In this document: one piece after another, positions 36,239-44,076 of the stretch
How positions within the stretch are numbered: the stretch's first letter is position 1
Layout: the number at the start of each line of letters is the position of its first letter
Source of the DNA: Rosistilla oblonga
GTDB taxonomy: Bacteria; Planctomycetota; Planctomycetia; Pirellulales; Pirellulaceae
Assembly (NCBI RefSeq): GCF_007751715.1
Contig: NZ_CP036292.1
Location: forward strand, 248,001-312,000
DNA length: 64,000 bases
Reading direction: 5' to 3'
Notes under the pieces: generated by a model
What the model saw: only the letters and a program-made list of their open reading frames with translations
Told to the model about the DNA's origin: nothing
Database searches by the model: none
Position numbers and translations under genes: made by a program

Positions 36239-36656
36239 CTTGCACCTAGTTTCTTAAACGACAGTTTGACTCTTGTTTTTTTCGACGTTTGCTACTCAGA
36301 AGTTGGTAGGAACAAAATGGATGAAAGATATAACGGTCGACGGAAAATAAATTGTAAACCGCAGTCAAGTAAATCGGCTTGCAGGAGTATTAAAGAACAA
36401 GCTGAATGTTGCGAGGTGACCCAGAATACGCAGGTTTCCTCGTTTGCTGCCAAAAAAAGTGGTGATGATAAGAAAAAAAAGCTTAAACCACGTCGTTAAG
36501 GCAGGCGTAGTGGCGGCTAACGTACCTAAAATAGCGGTTCGCTAAAACACCTTTATGCAGCAATTGTACCAATTTGTTCTAAAGCGGCCAGCAAATTGGG
36601 GCGGAGAATTTTGTGTCAAGTAGGTGTGGCGTGCCTTTTGCCACCCTCGCTGGGGG
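36239..36656. other. AT-richer intergenic region
   Basis: 418 bases, clearly richer in A and T than the surroundings (for example GATAAGAAAAAAAAGC near 36470). It holds a half copy of the REP-like hairpin family (GTGGCGGCTAACGTACC near 36510). The one frame here is Lys-rich with no support. It probably includes the FHA gene promoter. Confidence 0.5.
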
Positions 36657-37409
36657 TTAGCGGCGGTGGGTCCAGGCTGGAGAGCTGAATCTGGCGGCGG
36701 CGATTTCGGCGGCTCGAGTGGTCTCGGCGGCGGAGAGTTCGACGGGCGTGGTATCGGCATCGAGTGCTTTGGATAGCGTTGCTGTCAGGTGATCGGCGAA
36801 CTGTGCCGGATCGCACGACTTGCCCGAAACGCATTGCAGTCCGGGTAGCATTGGAGCCGCGGGACTGGTCTGAAGCAGGATGCTGCCGTGCTGCAGGATC
36901 GCTCTGCCGACGCGTCGTTGGGCGCTGCCGGCGATCTTGTAGCCCGAGACGACGAGGTCTTCATCGGTCCGACGCTCGAAGCACAAGAAGGCGTCGTCGG
37001 CGGCTAGCGGCAGCCAACCGCTGTCGGCAAACCGGCGGGCGGTTTGCATCGCGATCGCCGCAATCGTCTCCATGATCGCGTTGTGGACAGTTGCGTAGAT
37101 CGTCAGATCGGCGCCGTGCCGCGATTTGGGCGTCGCGATGCTAAGGCTGTAGGTGAGTTCCGCATCGTGCACAATCGCTCCCCCACCGGAACTGCGGCGG
37201 ACGACGGGCAGGTCGGCGCTCCAGGGGTGCTGTTGGCGATCGTCGTACTGCTGGAAATATCCCAGGCTGAGCGTCGGCGATTTCCAGCGGTACAGCCGCA
37301 GGCAGGCTGCGGCTCCCTGGTCGACCGATTCGGCTAGCGCTTGATCGATCGCCATGTTCATCGCGCCGTCAAACGGGTCGCCGATGTGTCGGATCAAGCG
37401 AGCGTCCAT
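36657..37409 (-). CDS. lplA: lipoate-protein ligase A
   Basis: The product is 250 aa and belongs to the BPL/LplA fold. Visible motifs are NMAIDQALAE at the N-terminus, RLYRWKSPTLSLGYFQ, the lipoyl-AMP loop VVRRSSGGGAIVHDAELTYSL, and the catalytic lysine K158 in GYKIAGSAQRR. It attaches lipoate, or octanoate as in LipM, to target lysines. It lies 27 bases after gcvH in the same direction, so GcvH is the obvious substrate. The small C-terminal accessory domain of E. coli LplA is absent. Confidence 0.88.
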   Translation of the reverse strand: MDARLIRHIGDPFDGAMNMAIDQALAESVDQGAAACLRLYRWKSPTLSLGYFQQYDDRQQHPWSADLPVVRRSSGGGAIVHDAELTYSLSIATPKSRHGADLTIYATVHNAIMETIAAIAMQTARRFADSGWLPLAADDAFLCFERRTDEDLVVSGYKIAGSAQRRVGRAILQHGSILLQTSPAAPMLPGLQCVSGKSCDPAQFADHLTATLSKALDADTTPVELSAAETTRAAEIAAARFSSPAWTHRR

Positions 37410-37436
37410 GAGAGTCCTTTGTCTCGGGCCGGCGGA

Positions 37437-37820
37437 TCAGTTGCCTTCGGCGCACTGCTTCTGATAGGCCTCGTGGTTCAGCAGCTTCGACGCGTCGGGT
37501 TCGCCGCTGACCCGTACTTTGATCATCCAACCGGCACCAAAAGCATCACTTCCCAGCAGGTCCAGTTTGCTCGGCAGTTCGGTGTTGATCTCGATCACTT
37601 CGCCGGCGACGGGGCTGTACAGCGGGCTGACAGCTTTGACCGATTCGACTTCGCCAAACTCTTCGCCCACGTTCAACTGGCGGCCGACTTCGGGCAGTTC
37701 CATGTAGACCAGGTCGGTCAATTGTTCGGCGGCAAAGGCGGTGATCCCGATCGTGGCGACGCCCGATTCAACGTGCACCCATTCGTGAGTTTCCGCGTAC
37801 AGCAATTCTTCTTGATTCAT
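37437..37820 (-). CDS. gcvH: glycine cleavage system H protein
   Basis: The product is 127 aa, the normal length. The lipoylated lysine is K62 in GEVESVKAVSPLYSPVAGEV, and the HEWV and GITAFAAEQLTDLVYMELP motifs are intact. The H protein carries the aminomethyl group between P, T and L proteins. It lies 40 bases after gcvT and directly before lplA, so it is the likely middle gene of an operon. No P-protein gene is in this cluster. Confidence 0.95.
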   Translation of the reverse strand: MNQEELLYAETHEWVHVESGVATIGITAFAAEQLTDLVYMELPEVGRQLNVGEEFGEVESVKAVSPLYSPVAGEVIEINTELPSKLDLLGSDAFGAGWMIKVRVSGEPDASKLLNHEAYQKQCAEGN

Positions 37821-37860
37821 CTTTTGATATCCCAGTTTCAGGCCAAGGCAGCGACGTTGA

Positions 37861-38979
37861 TCAACGGTTTCGTTTGTAGAACGGTAAGGCGGCGACGGTG
37901 GCCGCGGCGCGTTTGCCGCGGATGTCGATCGTTAGCGGCGATCCGATTTCCGAGTGCTCTGCCGCGACGTAACCCATCGCGATCGGATATTGCAGTGTCG
38001 GCGAGACGGTACCGCTGGTGATCGCGCCGATGTTTTGCTCGTTGGCGTCGAGGATTTGGCAGCCTTCGCGGGCTGGCCGAACGCCTTCGACGCGAATCCC
38101 CACGCGGACGCTTTGCTGTGGGGCGGCTTTGATTTTTGCCAACGCTTCGGAACCGATAAAGGTGCGGTCTTTGAAGTTGCAGGCGAATCCGAGGCCGGCG
38201 GAAATCGGGTCGATCGATTCGCTCAGCTCATGCCCGTACAACGGCATCCCGGCTTCCAGTCGCAGCGTGTCGCGGCATCCCAGCCCGGCGGCTTGAATGC
38301 CATGCTTGCGTCCGGCGAGCATCAGGTTTTCCCAGATCCGAGCGGCTTCGTCGGCGCGGGTGATCAATTCCAAGCCGTCTTCGCCGGTGTAGCCGGTGCG
38401 GCTGACGATCACCGGTTTGTTGAACTGTTCGGTTACGTAGCTGTGGTAATATCCCAGCTTGTCGGCGGGGTGTTTGAACAGACCTTCGACCGTCGCCATG
38501 GCCAACGGGCCCTGCAGCGCGATCATCGATGTCAGTTCGGTGCGGTCGGTGCAGATCACGTCGGGGTATTCGGCCATCCGCGGCGTCAGCCACTCGATGA
38601 TTTTCTGGCGGTTCGACGCGTTGACGACCAGCATGTGGAAGCGGCCGCCGGAAGGTTTTTCGATGTGGTAGACGAGCACATCGTCCAGGATGCCCCCTTC
38701 TTCGTTGCACATCAGGCTGTATCGGATGCCGCCGGGAGCGAGGTCGCTGACGCGGCGGGTCAGCAGGCGATCGAGCAGTTCGGCGGAGCGGTCGCCGTCG
38801 AAGCGGATGCGACCCATGTGCGAGACGTCGAACAGCGTCGCGGCGTTGCGGCAGGCGTTGTGTTCGGTGACGATCGACCCGTAATGGATTGGCATGTCGA
38901 ACCCGGCAAAGGGGCTCATCGTCGCGCCGGCGGCGCGGTGCCAGGAGGTCAAAGGAGTGCTTGCGATGCTGTCAGTCAT
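37861..38979 (-). CDS. gcvT: glycine cleavage system T protein (aminomethyltransferase)
   Basis: The product is 372 aa. ATG 38979 gives MTDSIASTPLTSWHRAAGATMSPFAGF..., the family N-terminus; upstream codons are not conserved. Motifs for tetrahydrofolate binding and catalysis are present (FDVSHMGRIRF, LPEx-like DDVLVYH, SRTGYTGEDGLEL, LGCRDTLRLEAGMPLYGHEL). It moves the methylene group from H-protein to tetrahydrofolate. It is the first gene of gcvT-gcvH-lplA. I looked for a glycine riboswitch in the leader and did not find one; only a 7-bp hairpin (39038-39061) is there. Confidence 0.95.
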   Translation of the reverse strand: MTDSIASTPLTSWHRAAGATMSPFAGFDMPIHYGSIVTEHNACRNAATLFDVSHMGRIRFDGDRSAELLDRLLTRRVSDLAPGGIRYSLMCNEEGGILDDVLVYHIEKPSGGRFHMLVVNASNRQKIIEWLTPRMAEYPDVICTDRTELTSMIALQGPLAMATVEGLFKHPADKLGYYHSYVTEQFNKPVIVSRTGYTGEDGLELITRADEAARIWENLMLAGRKHGIQAAGLGCRDTLRLEAGMPLYGHELSESIDPISAGLGFACNFKDRTFIGSEALAKIKAAPQQSVRVGIRVEGVRPAREGCQILDANEQNIGAITSGTVSPTLQYPIAMGYVAAEHSEIGSPLTIDIRGKRAAATVAALPFYKRNR

Positions 38980-39149
38980 GGGATTGATAACGAGGCCAGT
39001 GGGGTGGGCGTCATTCGAGTTGCCAACACCAGCGGGACGTCTCCGGCGAATGATGGAGACGGCTTGTACATCGGGTAACTTGCAAGGAACTGGCGTCGAT
39101 ACATTGCATCGCTTATTGTAACGCTGCCCTTGTGGGCTGCTAGGGTATC

Positions 39150-40145
39150 GTGCAAACGCGACGGCGGTGTGCACCCTGGATTGGGATCAAGCAACCGTTT
39201 TCGCCCCGCGTTGGACTCAGGCAGAATATTCCATTGAAACGTCAGGCTCGTCCCGAAGCATCGATCATCCAACGCGAGGGTGTCTACCGCGAAGCCTCGC
39301 GGACCGCTTCGTTGGGGCTGGGCGTCAACGTCTTTTTGGTGATCTTGAAATTAGTCGGCGGGACGATCACCGGTTCGGCGGCGCTGATCGCCGACGCGAT
39401 CAATTCGGTCGGCGACGTCGCCAGTTCGCTGGCTGTGCACGGTGCGCTTTGGATGGCCCAGCAGGATGAAGATGATGATCATCCCTATGGGCACACAAAA
39501 GCGGAGTCGATCGGGGCGCTGAGCATTGCGATTTTGATCGCGTTTTCGGCGGGCATGCTGGCGATCGAAAACATTCGTCATTTGCGCCAGGTCGTTTCGG
39601 TGCCGCCGCAGACCGCAGCGATCATCGCGGCATTGTGTGCGGTGCTGAAAGAGGCGATCTATTGGCAGACGCGGCGGGTCAGTAGCCGGATCGATTCGCG
39701 GTCGCTGCAAGCCGCAGCGTGGGATCACCGCAGCGATGCGATCTGCAGCGCAGCGATCGCCGTCGCACTCTTTGCGGCTCCCTACCTGGGACCGCTGGGC
39801 CGGTTTGCCGATCCCGTCGCGGCGATCCTGGTTTGTGCGTTGTTGATCGCGATCGGAGTGCGGTTGTTCTGGCAGACGGCACTCGAACTGATGGACCAGC
39901 AAGCCGATCCAGAGCTTACCGATTCGATCCGCCATCGCGCCGAGGAGATCGGCGAAGTCACGCGGATCGAAAAGCTGCGGGTTCGCAAAAGTGGCTTGGA
40001 GTTTTTTGTCGACATCCACGTCGAGGTCGATGCGCAGCTGACGGTCGGCGAAGGGCATCGGATCGGACATCTGGTGAAAGATGAATTGCTGCGCAGCTTC
40101 CCCCGTGTCCGCGATGTCCTGGTGCATGTCGAACCGGACGACTGA
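39150..40145 (+). CDS. cation diffusion facilitator (CDF) transporter
   Basis: Up to 331 aa from GTG 39150. TTG 39234 is an equally possible start, since conserved sequence begins near REGVYREASRTASLGLGVNVFLV. Six membrane segments are visible. Metal-site residues are in ALIADAINSVGDV, DDDHPYGHTKAESI and AWDHRSDAICS. A C-terminal cytoplasmic domain (VTRIEKLRVRKSGLEFFVDIHVEVD) has the ferredoxin-like fold used for dimerisation. It exports zinc, iron or manganese from the cytosol in exchange for protons. The metal cannot be fixed from sequence. It is divergent from gcvT. Confidence 0.9.
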   Translation: MQTRRRCAPWIGIKQPFSPRVGLRQNIPLKRQARPEASIIQREGVYREASRTASLGLGVNVFLVILKLVGGTITGSAALIADAINSVGDVASSLAVHGALWMAQQDEDDDHPYGHTKAESIGALSIAILIAFSAGMLAIENIRHLRQVVSVPPQTAAIIAALCAVLKEAIYWQTRRVSSRIDSRSLQAAAWDHRSDAICSAAIAVALFAAPYLGPLGRFADPVAAILVCALLIAIGVRLFWQTALELMDQQADPELTDSIRHRAEEIGEVTRIEKLRVRKSGLEFFVDIHVEVDAQLTVGEGHRIGHLVKDELLRSFPRVRDVLVHVEPDD

Positions 40146-40173
40146 TCCTTGTGCGGCCGAAGTCTTTGTTGCG

Positions 40174-41379
40174 TTAGTCCTGCCAACGCCAGAACGGCCA
40201 GGGACCCGAGCCGGTTGAGTTGGGGGGCTGTTCGGTGAAGCCGTCGCTGGCGGCCATCGAAACCAGATCGCCGGAGCCCTTTGACGGAACGAGGCTGACA
40301 CGTCCTTGATCGTTTATCTGAACCAGTCGGAACCAGTGCAGCGGGAGCGTCCGCGTACCGGGATCGTCCAACATTACTCGTGGTGCGGGAGGGAGCCAGT
40401 CGCGTTTGCCAGCTTGGCGGCTGAGTAGCGGCAGGACAAATCGGCGGCAGCCAACCGCTGCACTGACCGGATTGCCAGGCAGTCCGATGATCGGTTTGCC
40501 CGTCGCGGTGACCGCTCCCAAGATCGGCTTGCCGGGTCGAATCGGCAGTCGATGAAAGATCACCTCGCCGTCGTTTTGCCCGATCGCGTCGGGGACGAAA
40601 TCGTAATCGCCCATCGAAACGCCGCCGGTCAGGATCACGGCGTCGGAGTCTTCGATGGCCGCGGCCAATCGCTCGGCAAGCCCTTTTTGATTGTCGACGA
40701 CTCGGTCGACGCACCGCACGTGCAACCAGTTCTTTCCCGAGAGCAAAGCGTTCAGCGTGGGGCCGTTTGAATCTCGCAGTTGCCACGGTTGGACCTCCGC
40801 ATCGACGTCATGCAATTCATCGCCGGTGACCAGGATCGTGATTTGCAATACGCGAGAGACGTCGACCTGGCTGGCGCCAAAGTTTGCCGCCGCCGCGATC
40901 GCGCCGGCGTGCAGTGTCGTTCCCGCCTGTAGGATTGCCGAACCCTGGCTGGCGTTTTCACCTTGCCGGCGAATGTTCTCTCCCTTGCGACAGTTGGCGG
41001 TCGCGGGAAGCAAGCGGATCGAATCGGGAGACTCTTGCGTCTCCTCGCGTTTGACAACCAGATCGTACTCTTGTGGCACGATCCCACCAGTGAAGACTCG
41101 CATCGCGTGTCCCGGTTGAACGTCTGGTGTGGGATGCCCGGGGGCACTCTCTCCCGATACGGGGAGCGGTTCGTTGCGGCCGAGGTCGGTCAGGCGGATC
41201 GCGTAGCCGTCCATTGCCGAAACGTCGGCGGCTGGGCTGTCGCGATCGGCGTGTATCGGTTGGCTGAGGATCCGTCCCGACGCGTTGGCTAGCGAGATCG
41301 TTTCACTGGCGACTGGGGCGATCCGCCCGGCGAGTTCAGCGATCGCTTGGTCGGGCGTTTTTTCTGACTTCTCGATCAT
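40174..41379 (-). CDS. moeA: molybdopterin molybdenumtransferase MoeA
   Basis: The product is 401 aa. It inserts molybdate into adenylylated molybdopterin. Motifs: PAADVSAMDGYAIR at the N-terminus, VFTGGIVPQEYDLVV, ILVTGDELHD, AVILTGGVSMGDYDFV, LPIRPGKPILG and IGLPGNPVSA. All are as in the active family. Its start lies 44 bases inside the end of mobA, so the pair is transcribed together. The C-terminus is a little shorter on domain IV but complete. Confidence 0.93.
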   Translation of the reverse strand: MIEKSEKTPDQAIAELAGRIAPVASETISLANASGRILSQPIHADRDSPAADVSAMDGYAIRLTDLGRNEPLPVSGESAPGHPTPDVQPGHAMRVFTGGIVPQEYDLVVKREETQESPDSIRLLPATANCRKGENIRRQGENASQGSAILQAGTTLHAGAIAAAANFGASQVDVSRVLQITILVTGDELHDVDAEVQPWQLRDSNGPTLNALLSGKNWLHVRCVDRVVDNQKGLAERLAAAIEDSDAVILTGGVSMGDYDFVPDAIGQNDGEVIFHRLPIRPGKPILGAVTATGKPIIGLPGNPVSAAVGCRRFVLPLLSRQAGKRDWLPPAPRVMLDDPGTRTLPLHWFRLVQINDQGRVSLVPSKGSGDLVSMAASDGFTEQPPNSTGSGPWPFWRWQD

Positions 41380-41974
41380 GGTAGGCGTTCCATTGTTCAG
41401 GGGTGTCGACGTCTTGGATCGCTTCGCGGCGGATCGTAATCGTTTGGTGTGGTGTGCGACGCAGCCAGCGCATGATGCTGCGGTCGGTTCCGCAAGCGAC
41501 AGCTGTCAACTGTTCAAGGTAAGTCGCGGGGTAGATCGCGACGAGGGGTTCGGAGAACTGGCCGTCGGCAGTCGCCGCGGCGATTCGGTCGGGATCCGCT
41601 TCCCAAGCTGTGATCAAGGGAGCAAGGTCGGTGGAGGTGAGCGCGGGCAGATCGACTGACACGATCATGGCGGCGGCAAATCCCTGTTGGTTCGCCAGTT
41701 GTAGAACGCTGGCGATCCCGCTGGCTGGGCCTTGGGAGGCGCCGGTGTCGGGAACGGTTGGTAGCGATGTCGTCAGCTGTTGCGATGGGGCGACCGAGAC
41801 GACGATCGATCGGCAGTAGGGAGTCAGGCAGGCGTCGACATGTTCCAGCAGCGTCGTGCCCGTGGGCATCGGCAGCATCGCTTTGGAAGAGCCCATTCGC
41901 GACGAACGGCCGCCGGCAAGGATCGCTCCCAGTAGCGAGGGGCGTTGTGTCGTTTGGCTGGAGTGGATTGTCAT
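41336..41974 (-). CDS. mobA: molybdenum cofactor guanylyltransferase MobA-like
   Basis: The product is 212 aa. The N-terminal nucleotide-binding motif is GAILAGGRSSRMGSSKAML (LAGGxSxRMGxxK), followed by a GPASGIASVLQ segment. The metal-site motif VSVDLP stands where CDMP-type residues are usual. The fold links GMP to molybdopterin to give the bis-MGD cofactor. It overlaps moeA by 44 bases, so the two are translationally coupled. It is divergent from the Rpn-like gene. Confidence 0.88.
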   Translation of the reverse strand: MTIHSSQTTQRPSLLGAILAGGRSSRMGSSKAMLPMPTGTTLLEHVDACLTPYCRSIVVSVAPSQQLTTSLPTVPDTGASQGPASGIASVLQLANQQGFAAAMIVSVDLPALTSTDLAPLITAWEADPDRIAAATADGQFSEPLVAIYPATYLEQLTAVACGTDRSIMRWLRRTPHQTITIRREAIQDVDTPEQWNAYHDREVRKNARPSDR

Positions 41975-42096
41975 CGCGTCTGCGGGGGAGGGCGGTCCCG
42001 GCTGAGAGAGCCGGTTGTTGTTGCGGTCTGTTGGACGTATTGTTGGGGTGGTGGCGGCGAGTGTTCGTGTGTGTTATTGCGTGATGGGCGTCGGAC

Positions 42097-43041
42097 ATGC
42101 TGAGGATCGATCCAAAAGTCGATTTTGCATTTAAGCAGATGTTGGGGCATCCCGGACATCCAGCGGTCACGATTCACTTTCTTAATGCGATCTTGCAGCC
42201 ACAGGTGCCGATCCAGCAGGTGGAGATACTCAATCCTATCCAAAGCAAGCAGCGTGCCGAGGATAAGTTGGCAGTCTTGGATGTTTTGGCCTGCGACCAC
42301 CTTGGGCGTCGTTTTAATGTGGAAATGCAAACCACGCTTCCGTTTGCACTCCCCAAACGCTTGCTGTACTACAACTGTCTTAATTATGTTCGCCAGCTGT
42401 CCGAGGGAGAGGGGTATCGAGGGCTCGCTCCGGCGATCAGCATCTGTGTGCTCGATAAAGTGTTGTTTCGCGAGGACCCACGCTACCACTTGAGTTTCCG
42501 TTTGCGGAGCGACCAGGTGAGCGATTTGGTTTTTGTTAACGATCTGGAATTTCACACGCTCGAACTGCCCAAGTTTCAGCTGGCGTGTCATAATGTAAGT
42601 GCGTTTGCAGCGGAACAAAAATGGTTGTATCTGTTGCAGAACGCCGGATCGATGGACTTGGATGCGTTGGCGGAGTTGCTTGATGATCCGGTCTATCGCG
42701 AAGCCTTGGGAGTTTTGGACATGATATCAAAGTCGCCTGAAGAACTCGATCTGTACGAAGCACGGCTGAAAATGTGGCGTGATGAACAGGCGCGAATGGA
42801 AGCTGCGCAGATCGAAGGGCTTGAGCGGGGCATCGAGCAGGGGCGTGAGCTCGGAATCGAGCAAGGTCGCGATTTGGGAATTGCCCGAGGGAAGATTTTG
42901 GGGCGGCTGCAATTGCTCGCTTCAATGCTCGACATGCCCGAGCCCGCGAGCTGGGGTTCGATGAGCGAGGAGGAGTTGAACCGAGTCGAAGCTGAGCTGC
43001 GTGAGCAGTTATCGCGGCGAAACGGAGGCTCCGGCCGCTAG
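42097..43041 (+). CDS. Rpn-family PD-(D/E)XK nuclease/putative transposase
   Basis: The product is 314 aa. The N-terminus MLRIDPKVDFAFKQMLG and the nuclease core with LAVLDVLACDHLGRRFNVEMQ (D...E-x-Q of the PD-(D/E)XK type) match the Rpn/PDDEXK_2 family. LPKRLLYYNCLNYVRQLSEGEGY follows. The C-terminal part is helical, with repeated GLERGIEQGREL / GIEQGRDLGI units (about 245-268). Rpn proteins cut DNA, promote recombination and some defend against phage. An internal ATG with a good Shine-Dalgarno at 42721 could make a C-terminal short form. No transposon ends flank it. Confidence 0.85.
   Translation: MLRIDPKVDFAFKQMLGHPGHPAVTIHFLNAILQPQVPIQQVEILNPIQSKQRAEDKLAVLDVLACDHLGRRFNVEMQTTLPFALPKRLLYYNCLNYVRQLSEGEGYRGLAPAISICVLDKVLFREDPRYHLSFRLRSDQVSDLVFVNDLEFHTLELPKFQLACHNVSAFAAEQKWLYLLQNAGSMDLDALAELLDDPVYREALGVLDMISKSPEELDLYEARLKMWRDEQARMEAAQIEGLERGIEQGRELGIEQGRDLGIARGKILGRLQLLASMLDMPEPASWGSMSEEELNRVEAELREQLSRRNGGSGR
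42721..43041 (+). CDS. candidate intragenic C-terminal small protein of the Rpn-like gene
   Basis: In the same frame as the Rpn-like gene, ATG 42721 follows GGGAG with an eight-base spacer. It would give a 106-aa protein (MISKSPEELDLYEARLKMWRD...). In E. coli, Rpn genes also encode such short forms, which act as antitoxins to the full-length toxic nuclease. This is inference from one site and the family, not proof of expression. Confidence 0.35.
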   Translation: MISKSPEELDLYEARLKMWRDEQARMEAAQIEGLERGIEQGRELGIEQGRDLGIARGKILGRLQLLASMLDMPEPASWGSMSEEELNRVEAELREQLSRRNGGSGR

Positions 43042-43114
43042 CTCGTTTTTGTCGCGGGCCGCCCGAGGGTTGGTCTGTGAGGCGAGCTGACCTTCTCCGC
43101 CGTGCTATCTGTTT

Positions 43115-43456
43115 TTATGGCTGCTGAGTTTCGGTGCTCTCTTTCGCAGCCGCTTTGGTCAGTACATCTTCGACCCACATCCGAGCACGCATCATCGTGG
43201 GGAAGCCGATCGTCGGAGCGGAGAGCATTGCGACGTGTCGCAGTTCGTCGGGCAAGCAGCCCGCTTCGAGTGCCTTGCGGGCGTGCGAATGGGTTCCTCC
43301 TTCGAGCCCCGCGCCGATCGAGATCGCCAGTTTTGTCAGGGCGACCGATTTGGCATCCAGCGGCCCCGACTTAGCCGCTGCGGCTGCGAATGCTTCGTAG
43401 GCCTGCATGTACTCGGGGAATTGGTCGTGCATCTGTCGGTAGGGCTTGGGGATCAT
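43115..43456 (-). CDS. carboxymuconolactone-decarboxylase-like (AhpD-like) protein without CxxC
   Basis: The product is 113 aa from ATG 43456 (MIPKPYRQMHDQFPEYMQAYE). The helical CMD core is visible: LTKLAISIGAGLEGGTHSHARKALEAGCLPDELRHVAMLS and FPTMMRARMWVEDVL. The usual AhpD active-site pattern CxxC-x-x-H is replaced by GGTHSH, so peroxidase-type redox activity is not expected. The longer frame to 43672 is not family-like. Its role is unknown. It is a stand-alone gene. Confidence 0.8.
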   Translation of the reverse strand: MIPKPYRQMHDQFPEYMQAYEAFAAAAAKSGPLDAKSVALTKLAISIGAGLEGGTHSHARKALEAGCLPDELRHVAMLSAPTIGFPTMMRARMWVEDVLTKAAAKESTETQQP

Positions 43457-43691
43457 CGGTGCGGTCCATTGGGCTGCGGTTGGAAAGGAATCGCGTTGCA
43501 GTTGCGGCGATCGACGATTGGGCGTTTGGCGTATTCGCCATCGCTTGGGGATTGATATCACATGATCTTCGAGCCGTTCGGGGCCGATTTGTTGAACCGG
43601 TTGTGCGGCTTGTGCCGATACGAGGGGCAGCGGGTTTCTTGTCAGTAGAAGCCATAGACGCTCTGCGCACACTACCCGAGGGGGATTTGGA

Positions 43692-44015
43692 ATGATTCGT
43701 CGATGCCTGATCGCGGCGTTTGTTGCCGTCGCATTTTGCTGTGTTACTGAACAAGCGGACGCACAGCAACAAGCCTATGGGCAAAATTGGGGTGGAGCCA
43801 ACGGTTCGCGCGACTGGAATCGCTTCTACCACTACCCATACGTCTATTACCCACAGAACTTTTACGCGCCGCAGTACTTCCAGAGTGCTGACGATTTGTA
43901 TCATCGCTATCCTCAGGAAATGCGGATTCCGGTCTACAATAAGAAGTGGCACAACTACTATCCAGCCGGTCGCCGTTATCATTACGGCCATCACTTCATC
44001 CTGGACGTCTTTTAG
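43692..44015 (+). CDS. small secreted Tyr/His-rich protein
   Basis: The product is 107 aa. A signal peptide (MIRRCLIAAFVAVAFCCVTEQADA) precedes a mature chain dense in Tyr, His, Trp, Asn and Pro: RDWNRFYHYPYVYYPQNFYA, DDLYHRYPQEMRIPVYNKKW, YHYGHHFILDVF. Composition this strict usually means a conserved family; I recall similar proteins in related planctomycetes, but cannot check this. The function is unknown. Metal or wall binding is possible given the His/Tyr content. It is upstream of the degenerate activator gene by 61 bases. Confidence 0.7.
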   Translation: MIRRCLIAAFVAVAFCCVTEQADAQQQAYGQNWGGANGSRDWNRFYHYPYVYYPQNFYAPQYFQSADDLYHRYPQEMRIPVYNKKWHNYYPAGRRYHYGHHFILDVF

Positions 44016-44076
44016 TCTGCCTGCCATGTGGCCTCGTGGCGGTGGGACTCCATCGCTCACTTAACGGAGGCGGCTC

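Noticed and set aside
38980-39230. glycine riboswitch before gcvT
   Set aside because: I looked for the paired aptamer cores and conserved GGAGAG/ACCGAAGGGGCAA-type words on the minus strand. Only a 7-bp hairpin is present.
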